NCBI GenBank assembly: GCA_028564925.1
Contig: CM053034.1
Location: 89,199,160 to 89,263,159, forward strand
DNA length: 64,000 bases
Reading direction: 5' to 3'
Source: Lithobates sylvaticus
Taxonomy: Eukaryota > Chordata > Amphibia > Anura > Ranidae
The translations under genes and the position numbers were made by a program. Shown piece after piece: positions 1-13,764 of the stretch; positions within the stretch are counted from its first letter, which is position 1; each line of letters begins with the position of its first letter. The notes under the pieces were generated by a model that made no database searches, was not told the DNA's origin, and saw nothing but the letters and a program-made list of their open reading frames with translations.

Positions 1-3000
1 TTTCTTCCCAGAAGCACCCATAGGACTTCTAGTGTGTTAGTGGCATCACACAGAGCTCCTATATTTTCTTCCCAGAAGCACCCATAGGACTTCTAGTGTG
101 TTAGTGGCATCACACAGAGCTCCTATATTTTCTTCCCAGAAGCACCCATAGGACTTCTAGTGTGTTAGTGGCATCACACAGAGCTCCTATATTTTTCTTC
201 CCAGAAGCACCCATAGGACTTCTAGTGTGTTAGTGGCATCACACAGAGCTCCTATATTTTCTTCCCAGAAGCACCCATAGGACTTCTAGTGTGTTAGTGG
301 CATCACACAGAGCTCCTATATTTTCTTCCCAGAAGCACCCATAGGACTTCTAGTGTGTTAGTGGCATCACACAGAGCTCCTATATTTTCTTCCAGAAGCA
401 CCCATAGGACTTCTAGTGTGTTAGTGGCATCACACAGAGCTCCTATATTTTCTTCCCAGAAGCACCCATAGGACTTCTAGTGTGTTAGTGGCATCACACA
501 GAGCTCCTATATTTTCTTCCAGAAGCACCCATAGGACTTCTAGTGTGTTAGTGGCATCACACAGAGCTCCTATATTTTCTTCCCAGAAGCACCCATAGGA
601 CTTCTAGTGTGTTAGTGGCATCACACAGAGCTCCTATATTTTCTTTCCAGAAGCACCCATAGGACTTCTAGTGTGTTAGTGGCATCACACAGAGCTCCTA
701 TATTTTCTTCCAGAAGCACCCATAGGACTTCTAGTGTGTTAGTGGCATCACACAGAGCTCCTATATTTTCTTCCCAGAAGCACCCATAGGACTTCTAGTG
801 TGTTAGTGGCATCACACAGAGCTCCTATATTTTCTTCCCAGAAGCACCCATAGGACTTCTAGTGTGTTAGTGGCATCACACAGAGCTCCTATATTTTTCT
901 TCTCCCAGAAGCACCCATAGGACTTCTAGTGTGTTAGTGGCATCACACAGAGCTCCTATATTTTCTTCCCAGAAGCACCCATAGGACTTCTAGTGTGTTA
1001 GTGGCATCACACAGAGCTCCTATATTTTCTTCCCAGAAGCACCCATAGGACTTCTAGTGTGTTAGTGGCATCACACAGAGCTCCTATATTTTCTTCCCAG
1101 AAGCACCCATAGGACTTCTAGTGTGTTAGTGGCATCACACAGAGCTCCTATATTTTCTTCCCAGAAGCACCCATAGGACTTCTAGTGTGTTAGTGGCATC
1201 ACACAGAGCTCCTATATTTTCTTCCCAGAAGCACCCATAGGACTTCTAGTGTGTTAGTGGCATCACACAGAGCTCCTATATTTTCTTCCCAGAAGCACCC
1301 ATAGGACTTCTAGTGTGTTAGTGGCATCACACAGAGCTCCTATATTTTCTTCCCAGAAGCACCCATAGGACTTCTAGTGTGTTAGTGGCATCACACAGAG
1401 CTCCTATATTTTCTTCCCAGAAGCACCCATAGGACTTCTAGTGTGTTAGTGGCATCACACAGAGCTCCTATATTTTCTTCCCAGAAGCACCCATAGGACT
1501 TCTAGTGTGTTAGTGGCATCACACAGAGCTCCTATATTTTCTTCCCAGAAGCACCCATAGGACTTCTAGTGTGTTAGTGGCATCACACAGAGCTCCTATA
1601 TTTTCTTCCCAGAAGCACCCATAGGACTTCTAGTGTGTTAGTGGCATCACACAGAGAGCTCCTATATTTTCTTCCCAGAAGCACCCATAGGACTTCTAGT
1701 GTGTTAGTGGCATCACACAGAGCTCCTATATTTTCTTCCCAGAAGCACCCATAGGACTTCTAGTGTGTTAGTGGCATCACACAGAGCTCCTATATTTTCT
1801 TCCCAGAAGCACCCATAGGACTTCTAGTGTGTTAGTGGCATCACACAGAGCTCCTATATTTTCTTCCCAGAAGCACCCATAGGACTTCTAGTGTGTTAGT
1901 GGCATCACACAGAGCTCCTATATTTTCTTCCCAGAAGCACCCATAGGACTTCTAGTGTGTTAGTGGCATCACACAGAGCTCCTATATTTTCTTCCCAGAA
2001 GCACCCATAGGACTTCTAGTGTGTGTTAGTGGCATCACACAGAGCTCCTATATTTTCTTCCAGAAGCACCCATAGGACTTCTAGTGTGTTAGTGGCATCA
2101 CACAGAGCTCCTATATTTTCTTCCCAGAAGCACCCATAGGACTTCTAGTGTGTTAGTGGCATCACACAGAGCTCCTATATTTTCTTCCCAGAAGCACCCA
2201 TAGGACTTCTAGTGTGTTAGTGGCATCACACAGAGCTCCTATATTTTCTTCCCAGAAGCACCCATAGGACTTCTAGTGTGTTAGTGGCATCACACAGAGC
2301 TCCTATATTTTCTTCCCAGAAGCACCCATAGGACTTCTAGTGTGTTAGTGGCATCACACAGAGCTCCTATATTTTCTTCCCAGAAGCACCCATAGGACTT
2401 CTAGTGTGTTAGTGGCATCACACAGAGCTCCTATATTTTCTTCCCAGAAGCACCCATAGGACTTCTAGTGTGTTAGTGGCATCACACAGAGCTCCTATAT
2501 TTTCTTCCCAGAAGCACCCATAGGACTTCTAGTGTGTTAGTGGCATCACACAGAGCTCCTATATTTTCTTCCCAGAAGCACCCATAGGACTTCTAGTGTG
2601 TTAGTGGCATCACACAGAGCTCCTATATTTTCTTCCCAGAAGCACCCATAGGACTTCTAGTGTGTTAGTGGCATCACACAGAGCTCCTATATTTTCTTCC
2701 AGAAGCACCCATAGGACTTCTAGTGTGTTAGTGGCATCACACAGAGCTCCTATATTTTCTTCCAGAAGCACCCATAGGACTTCTAGTGTGTTAGTGGCAT
2801 CACACAGAGCTCCTATATTTTCTTCCAGAAGCACCCACCATAGGACTTCTAGTGTGTTAGTGGCATCACACAGAGCTCCTATATTTTTCTTCCCAGAAGC
2901 ACCCATAGGACTTCTAGTGTGTTAGTGGCATCACACAGAGCTCCTATATTTTCTTCTCAGAAGCACCCATAGGACTTCTAGTGTGTTAGTGGCATCACAC

Positions 3001-6000
3001 AGAGCTCCTATATTTTCTTCCCAGAAGCACCCATAGGACTTCTAGTGTGTTAGTGGCATCACACAGAGCTCCTATATTTTCTTCTCAGAAGCACCCATAG
3101 GACTTCTAGTGTGTTAGTGGCATCACACAGAGCTCCTATATTTTTCTTCCCAGAAGCACCCATAGGACTTCTAGTGTGTTAGTGGCATCACACAGAGCTC
3201 CTATATTTTCTTCCCAGAAGCACCCATAGGACTTCTAGTGTGTTAGTGGCATCACACAGAGCTCCTATATTTTCTTCCCAGAAGCACCCATAGGACTTCT
3301 AGTGTGTTAGTGGCATCACACAGAGCTCCTATATTTTCTTCCCAGAAGCACCCATAGGACTTCTAGTGTGTTAGTGGCATCACACAGAGCTCCTATATTT
3401 TCTTCCCAGAAGCACCCATAGGACTTCTAGTGTGTTAGTGGCATCACACAGAGCTCCTATATTTTCTTCCCAGAAGCACCCATAGGACTTCTAGTGTGTT
3501 AGTGGCATCACACAGAGCTCCTATATTTTCTTCCCAGAAGCACCCATAGGACTTCTAGTGTGTTAGTGGCATCACACAGAGCTCCTATATTTTCTTCCAG
3601 AAGCACCCATAGGACTTCTAGTGTGTTAGTGGCATCACACAGAGCTCCTATATTTTCTTCCCAGAAGCACCCATAGGACTTCTAGTGTGTTAGTGGCATC
3701 ACACAGAGCTCCTATATTTTCTTCCCAGAAGCACCCATAGGACTTCTAGTGTGTTAGTGGCATCACACAGAGCTCCTATATTTTCTTCCAGCAGCACCCA
3801 TAGGACTTCTAGTGTGTTAGTGGCATCACACAGAGCTCCTATATTTTCTTCCCAGAAGCACCCATAGGACTTCTAGTGTGTTAGTGGCATCACACAGAGC
3901 TCCCTATATTTTTCTTCCCAGAAGCACCCATAGGACTTCTAGTGTGTTAGTGGCATCACACAGAGCTCCTATATTTTCTTCCCAGAAGCACCCATAGGAC
4001 TTCTAGTGTGTTAGTGGCATCACACAGAGCTCCTATATTTTCTTCCCAGAAGCACCCATAGGACTTCTAGTGTGTTAGTGGCATCACACAGAGCTCCTAT
4101 ATTTTCTTCCCAGAAGCACCCATAGGACTTCTAGTGTGTTGGTGGCATCACACAGAGCTCCTATATTTTCTTCCAGAAGCACCCATAGGACTTCTAGTGT
4201 GTTAGTGGCATCACACAGAGCTCCTATATTTTCTTCCAGAAGCACCCATAGGACTTCTAGTGTGTGTTAGTGGCATCACACAGAGCTCCTATATTTTCTT
4301 CCCAGAAGCACCCATAGGACTTCTAGTGTGTTAGTGGCATCACACAGAGCTCCTATATTTTCTTCCCAGAAGCACCCATAGGACTTCTAGTGTGTTAGTG
4401 GCATCACACAGAGCTCCTATATTTTCTTCCAGAAGCACCCATAGGACTTCTAGTGTGTTAGTGGCATCACACAGAGCTCCTATATTTTCTTCCCAGAAGC
4501 ACCCATAGGACTTCTAGTGTGTTAGTGGCATCACACAGAGCTCCTATATTTTCTTCCAGAAGCACCCATAGGACTTCTAGTGTGTTAGTGGCATCACACA
4601 GAGCTCCTATATTTTCTTCCCAGAAGCACCCATAGGACTTCTAGTGTGTTAGTGGCATCACACAGAGCTCCTATATTTTCTTCCCAGAAGCACCCATAGG
4701 ACTTCTAGTGTGTTAGTGGCATCACACAGAGCTCCTATATTTTCTTCCCAGAAGCACCCATAGGACTTCTAGTGTGTTAGTGGCATCACACAGAGCTCCT
4801 ATATTTTCTTCCCAGAAGCACCCATAGGACTTCTAGTGTGTTAGTGGCATCACACAGAGCTCCTATATTTTCTTCCCAGAAGCACCCATAGGACTTCTAG
4901 TGTGTTAGTGGCATCACACAGAGCTCCTATATTTTCTTCCAGAAGCACCCATAGGACTTCTAGTGTGTTAGTGGCATCACACAGAGCTCCTATATTTTCT
5001 TCTTCCAGAAGCACCCATAGGACTTCTAGTGTGTTAGTGGCATCACACAGAGCTCCTATATTTTCTTCCCAGAAGCACCCATAGGACTTCTAGTGTGTTA
5101 GTGGCATCACACAGAGCTCCTATATTTTCTTTCTCAGAAGCACCCATAGGACTTTAGTAGTGTGTTAGTGGCATCACACAGAGCTCCTATATTTTCTTCT
5201 CAGAAGCACCCATAGGACTTCTAGTGTGTTAGTGGCATCACACAGAGCTCCTATATTTTTTTTCCCAGAAGCACCCATAGGACTTCTAGTGTGTTAGTGG
5301 CATCACACAGAGCTCCTATATTTTCTTCCAGAAGAAGCACCCATAGGACTTCTAGTGTGTTAGTGGCATCACACAGAGCTCCTATATTTTCTTCCAGAAG
5401 CACCCATAGGACTTCTAGTGTGTTAGTGGCATCACACAGAGCTCCTATATTTTCTTCCCAGAAGCACCCATAGGACTTCTAGTGTGTTAGTGGCATCACA
5501 CAGAGCTCCTATATTTTCTTTCCCAGAAGCACCCATAGGACTTCTAGTGTGTTAGTGGCATCACACAGAGCTCCTATATTTTCTTCCAGAAGCACCCATA
5601 GGACTTCTAGTGTGTTAGTGGCATCACACAGAGCTCCTATATTTTTCTTCCAGAAGCACCCATAGGACTTCTAGTGTGTTAGTGGCATCACACAGAGCTC
5701 CTATATTTTCTTCCCAGAAGCACCCATAGGACTTCTAGTGTGTTAGTGGCATCACACAGAGCTCCTATATTTTCTTCCCAGAAAGCACCCATAGGACTTC
5801 TAGTGTGTTAGTGGCATCACACAGAGCTCCTATATTTTCTTCCCAGAAGCACCCATAGGACTTCTAGTGTGTTAGTGGCATCACACAGAGCTCCTATATT
5901 TTCTTCCAGAAGCACCCACAGGAGGACTTCTAGTGTGTGTTAGTGGCATCACACAGAGCTCCTATATTTTCTTCCCAGAAGCACCCATAGGACTTCTAGT

Positions 6001-9000
6001 GTGTTAGTGGCATCACACAGAGCTCCTATATTTTCTTCCAGAAGCACCCATAGGACTTCTAGTGTGTTAGTGGCATCACACAGAGCTCCTATATTTTCTT
6101 CCAGAAGCACCCATAGGACTTCTAGTGTGTTAGTGGCATCACACAGAGCTCCTATATTTTCTTCCCAGAAGCACCCATAGGACTTCTAGTGTGTTAGTGG
6201 CATCACACAGAGCTCCTATATTTTCTTCCAGAAGCACCCATAGGACTTCTAGTGTGTTAGTGGCATCACACAGAGCTCCTATATTTTCTTCCCAGAAGCA
6301 CCCATAGGACTTCTAGTGTGTTAGTGGCATCACACAGAGCTCCTATATTTTCTTCTTCCAGAAGCACCCATAGGACTTCTAGTGTGTTAGTGGCATCACA
6401 CAGAGCTCCTATATTTTCTTTCCCAGAAGCACCCATAGGACTTCTAGTGTGTTAGTGGCATCACACAGAGCTCCTATATTTTCTTCCCAGAAGCACCCAT
6501 AGGACTTCTAGTGTGTTAGTGGCATCACACAGAGCTCCTATATTTTCTTCCCAGAAGCACCCATAGGACTTCTAGTGTGTTAGTGGCATCACACAGAGCT
6601 CCTATATTTTCTTCCAGAAGCACCCATAGGACTTCTAGTGTGTTAGTGGCATCACACAGAGCTCCTATATTTTCTTCCCAGAAGCACCCATAGGACTTCT
6701 AGTGTGTTAGTGGCATCACACAGAGAGCTCCTATATTTTCTTCCCAGAAGCACCCATAGGACTTCTAGTGTGTTAGTGGCATCACACAGAGCTCCTATAT
6801 TTTTCTTCCCAGAAGCACCCATAGGACTTCTAGTGTGTTAGTGGCATCACACAGAGCTCCTATATTTTCTTCCCAGAAGCACCCATAGGACTTCTAGTGT
6901 GTTAGTGGCATCACACAGAGCTCCTATATTTTCTTCCAGAAGCACCAAAAGGACTTCTAGTGTGTTAGTGGCATCACACAGAGCTCCTATATTTTCTTCA
7001 CAGAAGCACCCATAGGACTTCTAGTGTGTTAGTGGCATCACACAGAGCTCCTATATTTTCTTCCCAGAAGCACCCATAGGACTTCTAGTGTGTTAGTGGC
7101 ATCACACAGAGCTCCTATATTTTCTTCCAGAAGCACCCATAGGACTTCTAGTGTGTTAGTGGCATCACACAGAGCTCCTATATTTTCTTCTCAGAAGCAC
7201 CCATAGGACTTCTAGTGTGTTAGTGGCATCACACAGAGCTCCTATATTTTCTTCCAGAAGCACCCATAGGACTTCTAGTGTGTTAGTGGCATCACACAGA
7301 GCTCCTATATATTTTCTTCCCAGAAGCACCCATAGGACTTCTAGTGTGTTAGTGGCATCACACAGAGCTCCTATATTTTCTTCCAGAAGCACCCATAGGA
7401 CTTCTAGTGTGTTAGTGGCATCACACAGAGCTCCTATATTTTCTTCCCAGAAGCACCCATAGGACTTCTAGTGTGTTAGTGGCATCACACAGAGCTCCTA
7501 TATTTTCTTCCCAGAAGCACCCATAGGACTTCTAGTGTGTTAGTGGCATCACACAGAGCTCCTATATTTTCTTCCAGAAGCACCCATAGGACTTCTAGTG
7601 TGTTAGTGGCATCACACAGAGCTCCTATATTTTCTTCCCAGAAGCACCCATAGGACTTCTAGTGTGTTAGTGGCATCACACAGAGCTCCTATATTTTCTT
7701 CTCAGAAGCACCCATAGGACTTCTAGTGTGTTAGTGGCATCACACAGAGCTCCTATATTTTCTTCCAGAAGCACCCATAGGACTTCTAGTGTGTTAGTGG
7801 CATCACACAGAGCTCCTATATTTTCTTCCCAGAAGCACCCATAGGACTTCTAGTGTGTTAGTGGCATCACACAGAGCTCCTATATTTTCTTCCCAGAAGC
7901 ACCCATAGGACTTCTAGTGTGTTAGTGGCATCACACAGAGCTCCTATATTTTCTTCCCAGAAGCACCCATAGGACTTCTAGTGTGTTAGTGGCATCACAC
8001 AGAGCTCCTATATTTTCTTCCAGAAGCACCCATAGGACTTCTAGTGTGTTAGTGGCATCACACAGAGCTCCTATATTTTCTTCGCAGAAGCACCCATAGG
8101 ACTTCTAGTGTGTTAGTGGCATCACACAGAGCTCCTATATTTTCTTCCCAGAAGCACCCATAGGACTACTAGTGTGTTAGTGGCATCACACAGAGCTCCT
8201 ATATTTTCTTCCAGAGAAGCACCCATAGGACTTCTAGTGTGTTAGTGGCATCACACAGAGCTCCTATATTTTCTCTTCTCAGAAGCACCCATAGGACTTC
8301 TAGTGTGTTAGTGGCATCACACAGAGCTCCTATATTTTCTTCCCAGAAGCACCCATAGGACTTCTAGTGTGTTAGTGGCATCACACAGAGCTCCTATATT
8401 TTCTTCCCAGAAGCACCCATAGGACTTCTAGTGTGTTAGTGGCATCACACAGAGCTCCTATATTTTCTTCCCAGAAGCACCCATAGGACTTCTAGTGTGT
8501 TAGTGGCATCACACAGAGCTCCTATATTTTCTTCCCAGAAGCACCCATAGGACTTCTAGTGTGTTAGTGGCATCACACAGAGCTCCTATATTTTCTTCTC
8601 AGAAGCACCCATAGGACTTCTAGTGTGTTAGTGGCATCACACAGAGCTCCTATATTTTCTTCCAGAAGCACCCATAGGACTTCTAGTGTGTTAGTGGCAT
8701 CACACAGAGCTCCTATATTTTTCTTTGCAGAAGCACCCATAGGACTTCTAGTGTGTTAGTGGCATCACACAGAGCTCCTATATTTTCTTCCAGAAGCACC
8801 CATAGGACTTCTAGTGTGTTAGTGGCATCACACAGAGCTCCTATATTTTCTTCCAGAAGCACCCATAGGACTTCTAGTGTGTTAGTGGCATCACACAGAG
8901 CTCCTATATTTTCTTCCAGAAGCACCCATAGGACTTCTAGTGTGTTAGTGGCATCACACAGAGCTCCTATATTTTCTTTCCCAGAAGCACCCATAGGACT

Positions 9001-10338
9001 TCTAGTGTGTTAGTGGCATCACACAGAGCTCCTATATTTTCTTCCCAGAAGCACCCATAGGACTTCTAGTGTGTTAGTGGCATCACACAGAGCTCCTATA
9101 TTTTCTTCCCAGAAGCACCCATAGGACTTCTAGTGTGTTAGTGGCATCACACAGAGCTCCTATATTTTCTTCCCAGAAGCACCCATAGGACTTCTAGTGT
9201 GTTAGTGGCATCACACAGAGCTCCTATATTTTCTTCCCAGAAGCACCCATAGGACTTCTAGTGTGTTAGTGGCATCACACAGAGCTCCTATATTTTCTTC
9301 CAGAAGCACCCATAGGACTTCTAGTGTGTTAGTGGCATCACACAGAGCTCCTATATTTTCTTCCAGAAGCACCCATAGGACTTCTAGTGTGTTAGTGGCA
9401 TCACACAGAGCTCCTATATTTTCTTCCCAGAAGCACCCATAGGACTTCTAGTGTGTTAGTGGCATCACACAGAGCTCCTATATTTTCTTTGCAGAAGCAC
9501 CCATAGGACTTCTAGTGTGTTAGTGGCATCACACAGAGCTCCTATATTTTCTTCTCAGCAGCACCCATAGGACTTCTAGTGTGTTAGTGGCATCACACAG
9601 AGCTCCTATATTTTCTTCTCAGAAGCACCCACAGGACTTCTAGTGTGTTAGTGGCATCACACAGAGCTCCTATATTTTCTTTCAGAAGCACCCATAGGAC
9701 TTCTAGTGTGTTAGTGGCATCACACAGAGCTCCTATATTTTCTTCCCAGAAGCACCCATAGGACTTCTAGTGTGTTAGTGGCATCACACAGAGCTCCTAT
9801 ATTTTCTTCCCAGAAGCACCCATAGGACTTCTAGTGTGTTAGTGGCATCACACAGAGCTCCTATATTTTCTTCCCAGAAGCACCCATAGGACTTCTAGTG
9901 TGTTAGTGGCATCACACAGAGCTCCTATATTTTCTTCTTTGCAGAAGCACCCATAGGACTTCTAGTGTGTTTTAGTGGCATCACACAGAGCTCCTATATT
10001 TTCTTCCCAGAAGCACCCATAGGACTTCTAGTGTGTTAGTGGCATCACACAGAGCTCCTATATTTTCTTCTCAGCAGAAGCACCCATAGGACTTCTAGTG
10101 TGTTAGTGGCATCACACAGAGCTCCTATATTTTCTTCTCAGAAGCACCCATAGGACTTCTAGTGTGTTAGTGGCATCACACAGAGCTCCTATATTTTCTT
10201 CTCAGAAGCACCCATAGGACTTCTAGTGTGTTAGTGGCATCACACAGAGCTCCTATATTTTCTTCTCAGAAGCACCCATAGGACTTCTAGTGTGTTAGTG
10301 GCATCACACAGAGCTCCTATATTTTCTTCTCAGCAGCA
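1..10338 (+). repeat. 64-bp minisatellite, about 160 units
   Basis: A continuous head-to-tail array of a 63-64 bp unit fills the first 10.3 kb. Each unit runs from a T-rich stretch ending CTTCCCAG through AAGCACCCATAGGACTTCTAG to CACACAGAGCTCCTATAT. Most variation is length change in the short pyrimidine run (CCAG, CCCAG, CTCAG, TTTGCAG) or doubling of small motifs. Runs of 63-bp variants create accidental open frames on both strands. The array passes directly into the hAT transposase reading at 10,360 and matches the leader array of hAT copy 2, so it is part of that element and not a separate satellite. Its left end is off the window. Confidence 0.97.
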
Positions 10339-10359
10339 CCCACAGGACTACCGACTACA

Positions 10360-13300
10360 ATGGCTGGAAGACCGCCAAGGGGAGGCAGAGCGTGCAGAGG
10401 CAAGAACACAGGGCAGGCAGGCTCTGTTTCTAGTGGACGTGGCCGTGGCCGTGGACGTGGTCGTGCATCGTCATCAGCACGTGGCCATGGGACACGCGCG
10501 TCTTTGTTTTCGGCAGCTGGACATGTGGAGCCGCATCATGCTGAAGGCTTGGTAGAATGGATGACCAAGCCCTCCTCATCCTCCTCATCCTCTCTCACCC
10601 AGGCTCAGGGTACTGGCAGAGCAGCTGCCAACGCGTACTCAATGGCATCATCAGCCACCCCTTCCCTAGACCCACCATGTCCTCCTGAGGAGTCCCCCGA
10701 ACTCTTTGAGCACAGTGTTGGGTACATGCTCCAGGAGGATGCCCAACGATTCGAAGGCTCGGATGATGATACCCAGCTTGAGGAAGTCAGTAGTGTGCGC
10801 GCAGAGAGAGGGGATGCTGAAGGACAGCAATCTGGCAGTACTGTTCCACCAGCTGCAGCTTACTGCCAGGTTTGCTCTAGTGGTGAAGAGGGAGGGGATG
10901 ATGAGGTCACTGACTCCACGTGGGTGCCTGAAGGGAGAGAGGATGAGGAGGAGGACGAGGAGGAGGAGGATGCGGCGTCACATGTCCAACGAGGCAGGAT
11001 GCCCCCTGGAGGCCAGCTAGAGGCCAGCACAGCAACTGTACAACACCGCAGAGCTCCGCCTGTGCAGGGCGCTGCCTCTGCACGTTATCAGAAAAGTTCT
11101 TTGGTGTGGGCCTTTTTTGAGACGAGTGCATCAGATCGCACCACTGCTATTTGCAATATTTGTCTCAAGCGTATCTCGCGTGGCCAAAACATCAGCCGCT
11201 TGGGCACCACAAGCATGAGCAGACATATGTCGACCTGCCATGCAGCTCGTTGGCAAGCACACATAAAAGACCCACACCAAAGAACTAAGCGGACCTCTCC
11301 TTGCTCCTCATCAGCTGGATCTCCATCCCCACTACATCTTCAGTCCTCTCTGAAAGCTGCTCTGAGAGGACTGAAGGTGTAGAATTAGGTGTGTCACAAC
11401 CAAGTACTTGCAGTACACCGACGTCCGATTGTAGCAGGCAAATTTCCCTGCCCCAGCTGCTGGACCGTCGAAAGAAGTACACTCCCAGCCATCCACATGC
11501 CCAGCGGTTGAATGCTAGCTTGGCTAAATTGCTAGCACTTCAACTGCTGCCTTTTCAGTTGGTAGACTCGGCCCCCTTCCGTGAGTTTGTTCAATGTGCG
11601 GTTCCTCAGTGGCAGGTTCCCAAACGCCACTTTTTCTCACGGAAGGCGATTCCGTCTCTCTACCGGCATGTGGAAGGCAATGTCCATGCCTCGCTGGACA
11701 GGGCGGTCAGCGGTAAGGTGCATATTACCGCTGACTCATGGTCCAGCAGGCATGGACAGGGACGTTACCTTTCTTTCACGGCCCATTGGGTCACTCTATT
11801 GGCAGCTGGGAGGGATGCAGGACAAGGTGCAGTAGTGTTGGAGGTTGTTCCGCCACCACGCCTCCAAAATGCTACTACTGCTACTGGTTGTGACACACCT
11901 CTCTCCTCCACCCCCTCCTCTTCTTCTTCCTCCAGTGCTCTGTCCTCGGAACCAGCGGTGCTCCGTAGGCGTACAAGGGGCTACGCAAGTACGCAGGCAA
12001 AAAGATGCCATGCCGTGCTTGCGCTGGTGTGTTTGGGGGACAGGAGCCACACTGGGCCAGAGGTTCTGGCAGCTCTGCAGGGGCAGGCCGAGAGGTGGTT
12101 GACGCCACGCCAGCTTAAGCCAGGAATGGTCGTTTCTGACAATGGCACCAACCTCCTCTCCGCCCTGCGACAGGGGCAGCTCACCCATGTGCCCTGTATG
12201 GCTCACGTCCTCAACCTGGTGGTGCAGCGGTTCTTGGGCAGGTTCCCAGGCTTACAGGATGTCCTGAGGCAGGCCAGGAAAGTCTGTGTGCATTTCCGCC
12301 GATCTTATAATGCCAGTGCTCGGCTGACTGAGCTGCAAAAGGAGCTGAACCTGCCCAAGAACCGCCTAATATGTGACATGCCCACCAGGTGGAACTCAAC
12401 GTTGGCCATGCTGCAGCGACTGCACACGCAGCAGAGGGCCATCAATGAGTACCTTTGCGACTACGGCACCAGGACAGGGTCAGGGGAGCTTGGTTTTTTT
12501 TTTCCCCACGTCAGTGGAGCATGATCAGGGATGCATGCACTGTCCTCTCACCATTTGAGGAGGCCACGAGGATGGTGAGCAGTGACAGTGCATGCATCAG
12601 TGACACTGTACCTCTTGTCCACCTGTTGGAGCATACGCTGCGTGGGATAATGGACAGGGCACTTGAGGCAGAACAGAGGCAGGAAGAGGAGGACTTCCTT
12701 GCCTCTCAAGGCCCCCTTTATCCGGACAGTGTTCCTTCTGTCCCACCCATCACACAGGAAGAGGATGAGGAGGAGGAGGAGGAGAGGAGGAGGATTGTGT
12801 GAGCATGGAGGTGGAGCCTGGCACTCAGCATCAGCAGCAGCAGTCTTTTAGGGATGATGTACAGTCCCAACAAACCAGTGGACTTGTACGTGGCTGGGAG
12901 GAGGTGGCTGGCGATCATGTCATCCTCAGTGACCCAGAAGACTCCGGACCGAATGCCTCAGCTAACCTACGCTGCATGGCCTCCCTGATCCTGCAAAGCC
13001 TGCGGAAGGATCCTCGTGTTCTTCGGATCAAGGAGAGGGACCATTACTGGCTGGCCACTCTCCTTGATCCACGGTACAAGGGTAAGGTTGCGGACCTTAT
13101 CTTGCCGTCGCAGAGGGAGCAGAGGATGAGACATCTCAGGGAGGCCTTGCAGAAAGGTCTGTGCAACGCGTTCCCAGAAACTGGGAGGTTACAAACTCCT
13201 GGTCCTGGACGACGAGTTGCTGAGGCTTCGGTCAGTAGCAGAAGGAGCGGTGGGGAAGGTGGACGTCTGACCGATGCGTTCAGACAATTTTTTAGTCCGC

Positions 13301-13653
13301 AGCCCCAAGGTATGATCGGTTCCAGCAACCATCGCCAGCGTCTGATATACATGGTGCAGGAATACCTTGGGGCAAGGTCAGACTTGGACACCTTTCCCAC
13401 CGAAAATCCTCTGGCTTACTGGGTCCTGAGGATGGATCACTGGCCAGAGCTTGCACAGTATGCAATTGAGCTACTGGCCTGTCCTGCCTCCAGCGTTCTT
13501 TCCGAACGCACATTCAGTGCTGCTGGAGGATTTGTCACCGATCATAGGGTGCGCCTGTCCACCGACTCGGTTGATCGACTGACCTTCATCAAAATGAATC
13601 AGTCTTGGATCACCACCAGCTACCAGGCACCTGAAGCGGATATAACGGAATAA
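10360..13653 (+). pseudogene. hAT (BED-finger) transposase, copy 1
   Basis: The reading starts at ATG 10,360 (MAGRPPRGG), just after the last 64-bp unit, and would encode about 1,090 residues. In order it shows a low-complexity acidic and Ser-rich N-terminus; a BED zinc finger near residues 245-300 (CNICLKRISRG, then a His/Cys pair in SRHMSTCH); the hAT catalytic core with TADSW near 457, VVSDNGTNLLSAL near 590 and CMAHVLNLVV; TRWNSTLAML near 677; and a C-terminal hATC dimerisation domain with PASSVLSERTFSAAGG near 1,035. hAT transposases cut and paste DNA and make 8-bp target duplications. The frame is broken three times relative to copy 2: a lost G near 11,314, two extra T in the run at 12,494-12,503, and a change in the GAG repeat near 12,785. 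All are in simple runs. Relative to copy 2 it also has about 45 extra bases near 10,785-10,830. Closest to Ac/ZBED-type hAT by its motifs. Confidence 0.9.
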
Positions 13654-13764
13654 TTTATAATGTCACATCCCTTCAAGACTGCCTATGCTGATGCTGAGTG
13701 ACTGTCCTGTTATGTTCACTGACTATCCTCTTCCTCCTCCTCAATGATCCATGCCACCACACCA

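Noticed and set aside
2610-9013. Open frames on both strands inside the 64-bp array (VASHRAPIFSS and CDATNTLEVLW repeats)
   Set aside because: They arise wherever several 63-bp unit variants follow one another; frame and strand change freely and no start context or family supports them.
1-10338. CRISPR-like array
   Set aside because: Units are contiguous with no unique spacers, and the setting is clearly eukaryotic transposon DNA.
10706-11020. Arg-rich overlapping frames in the acidic N-terminal part of the hAT transposase
   Set aside because: Out-of-frame readings of GAG/GAGGA repeats in the transposase; the BED-hAT frame explains the region.
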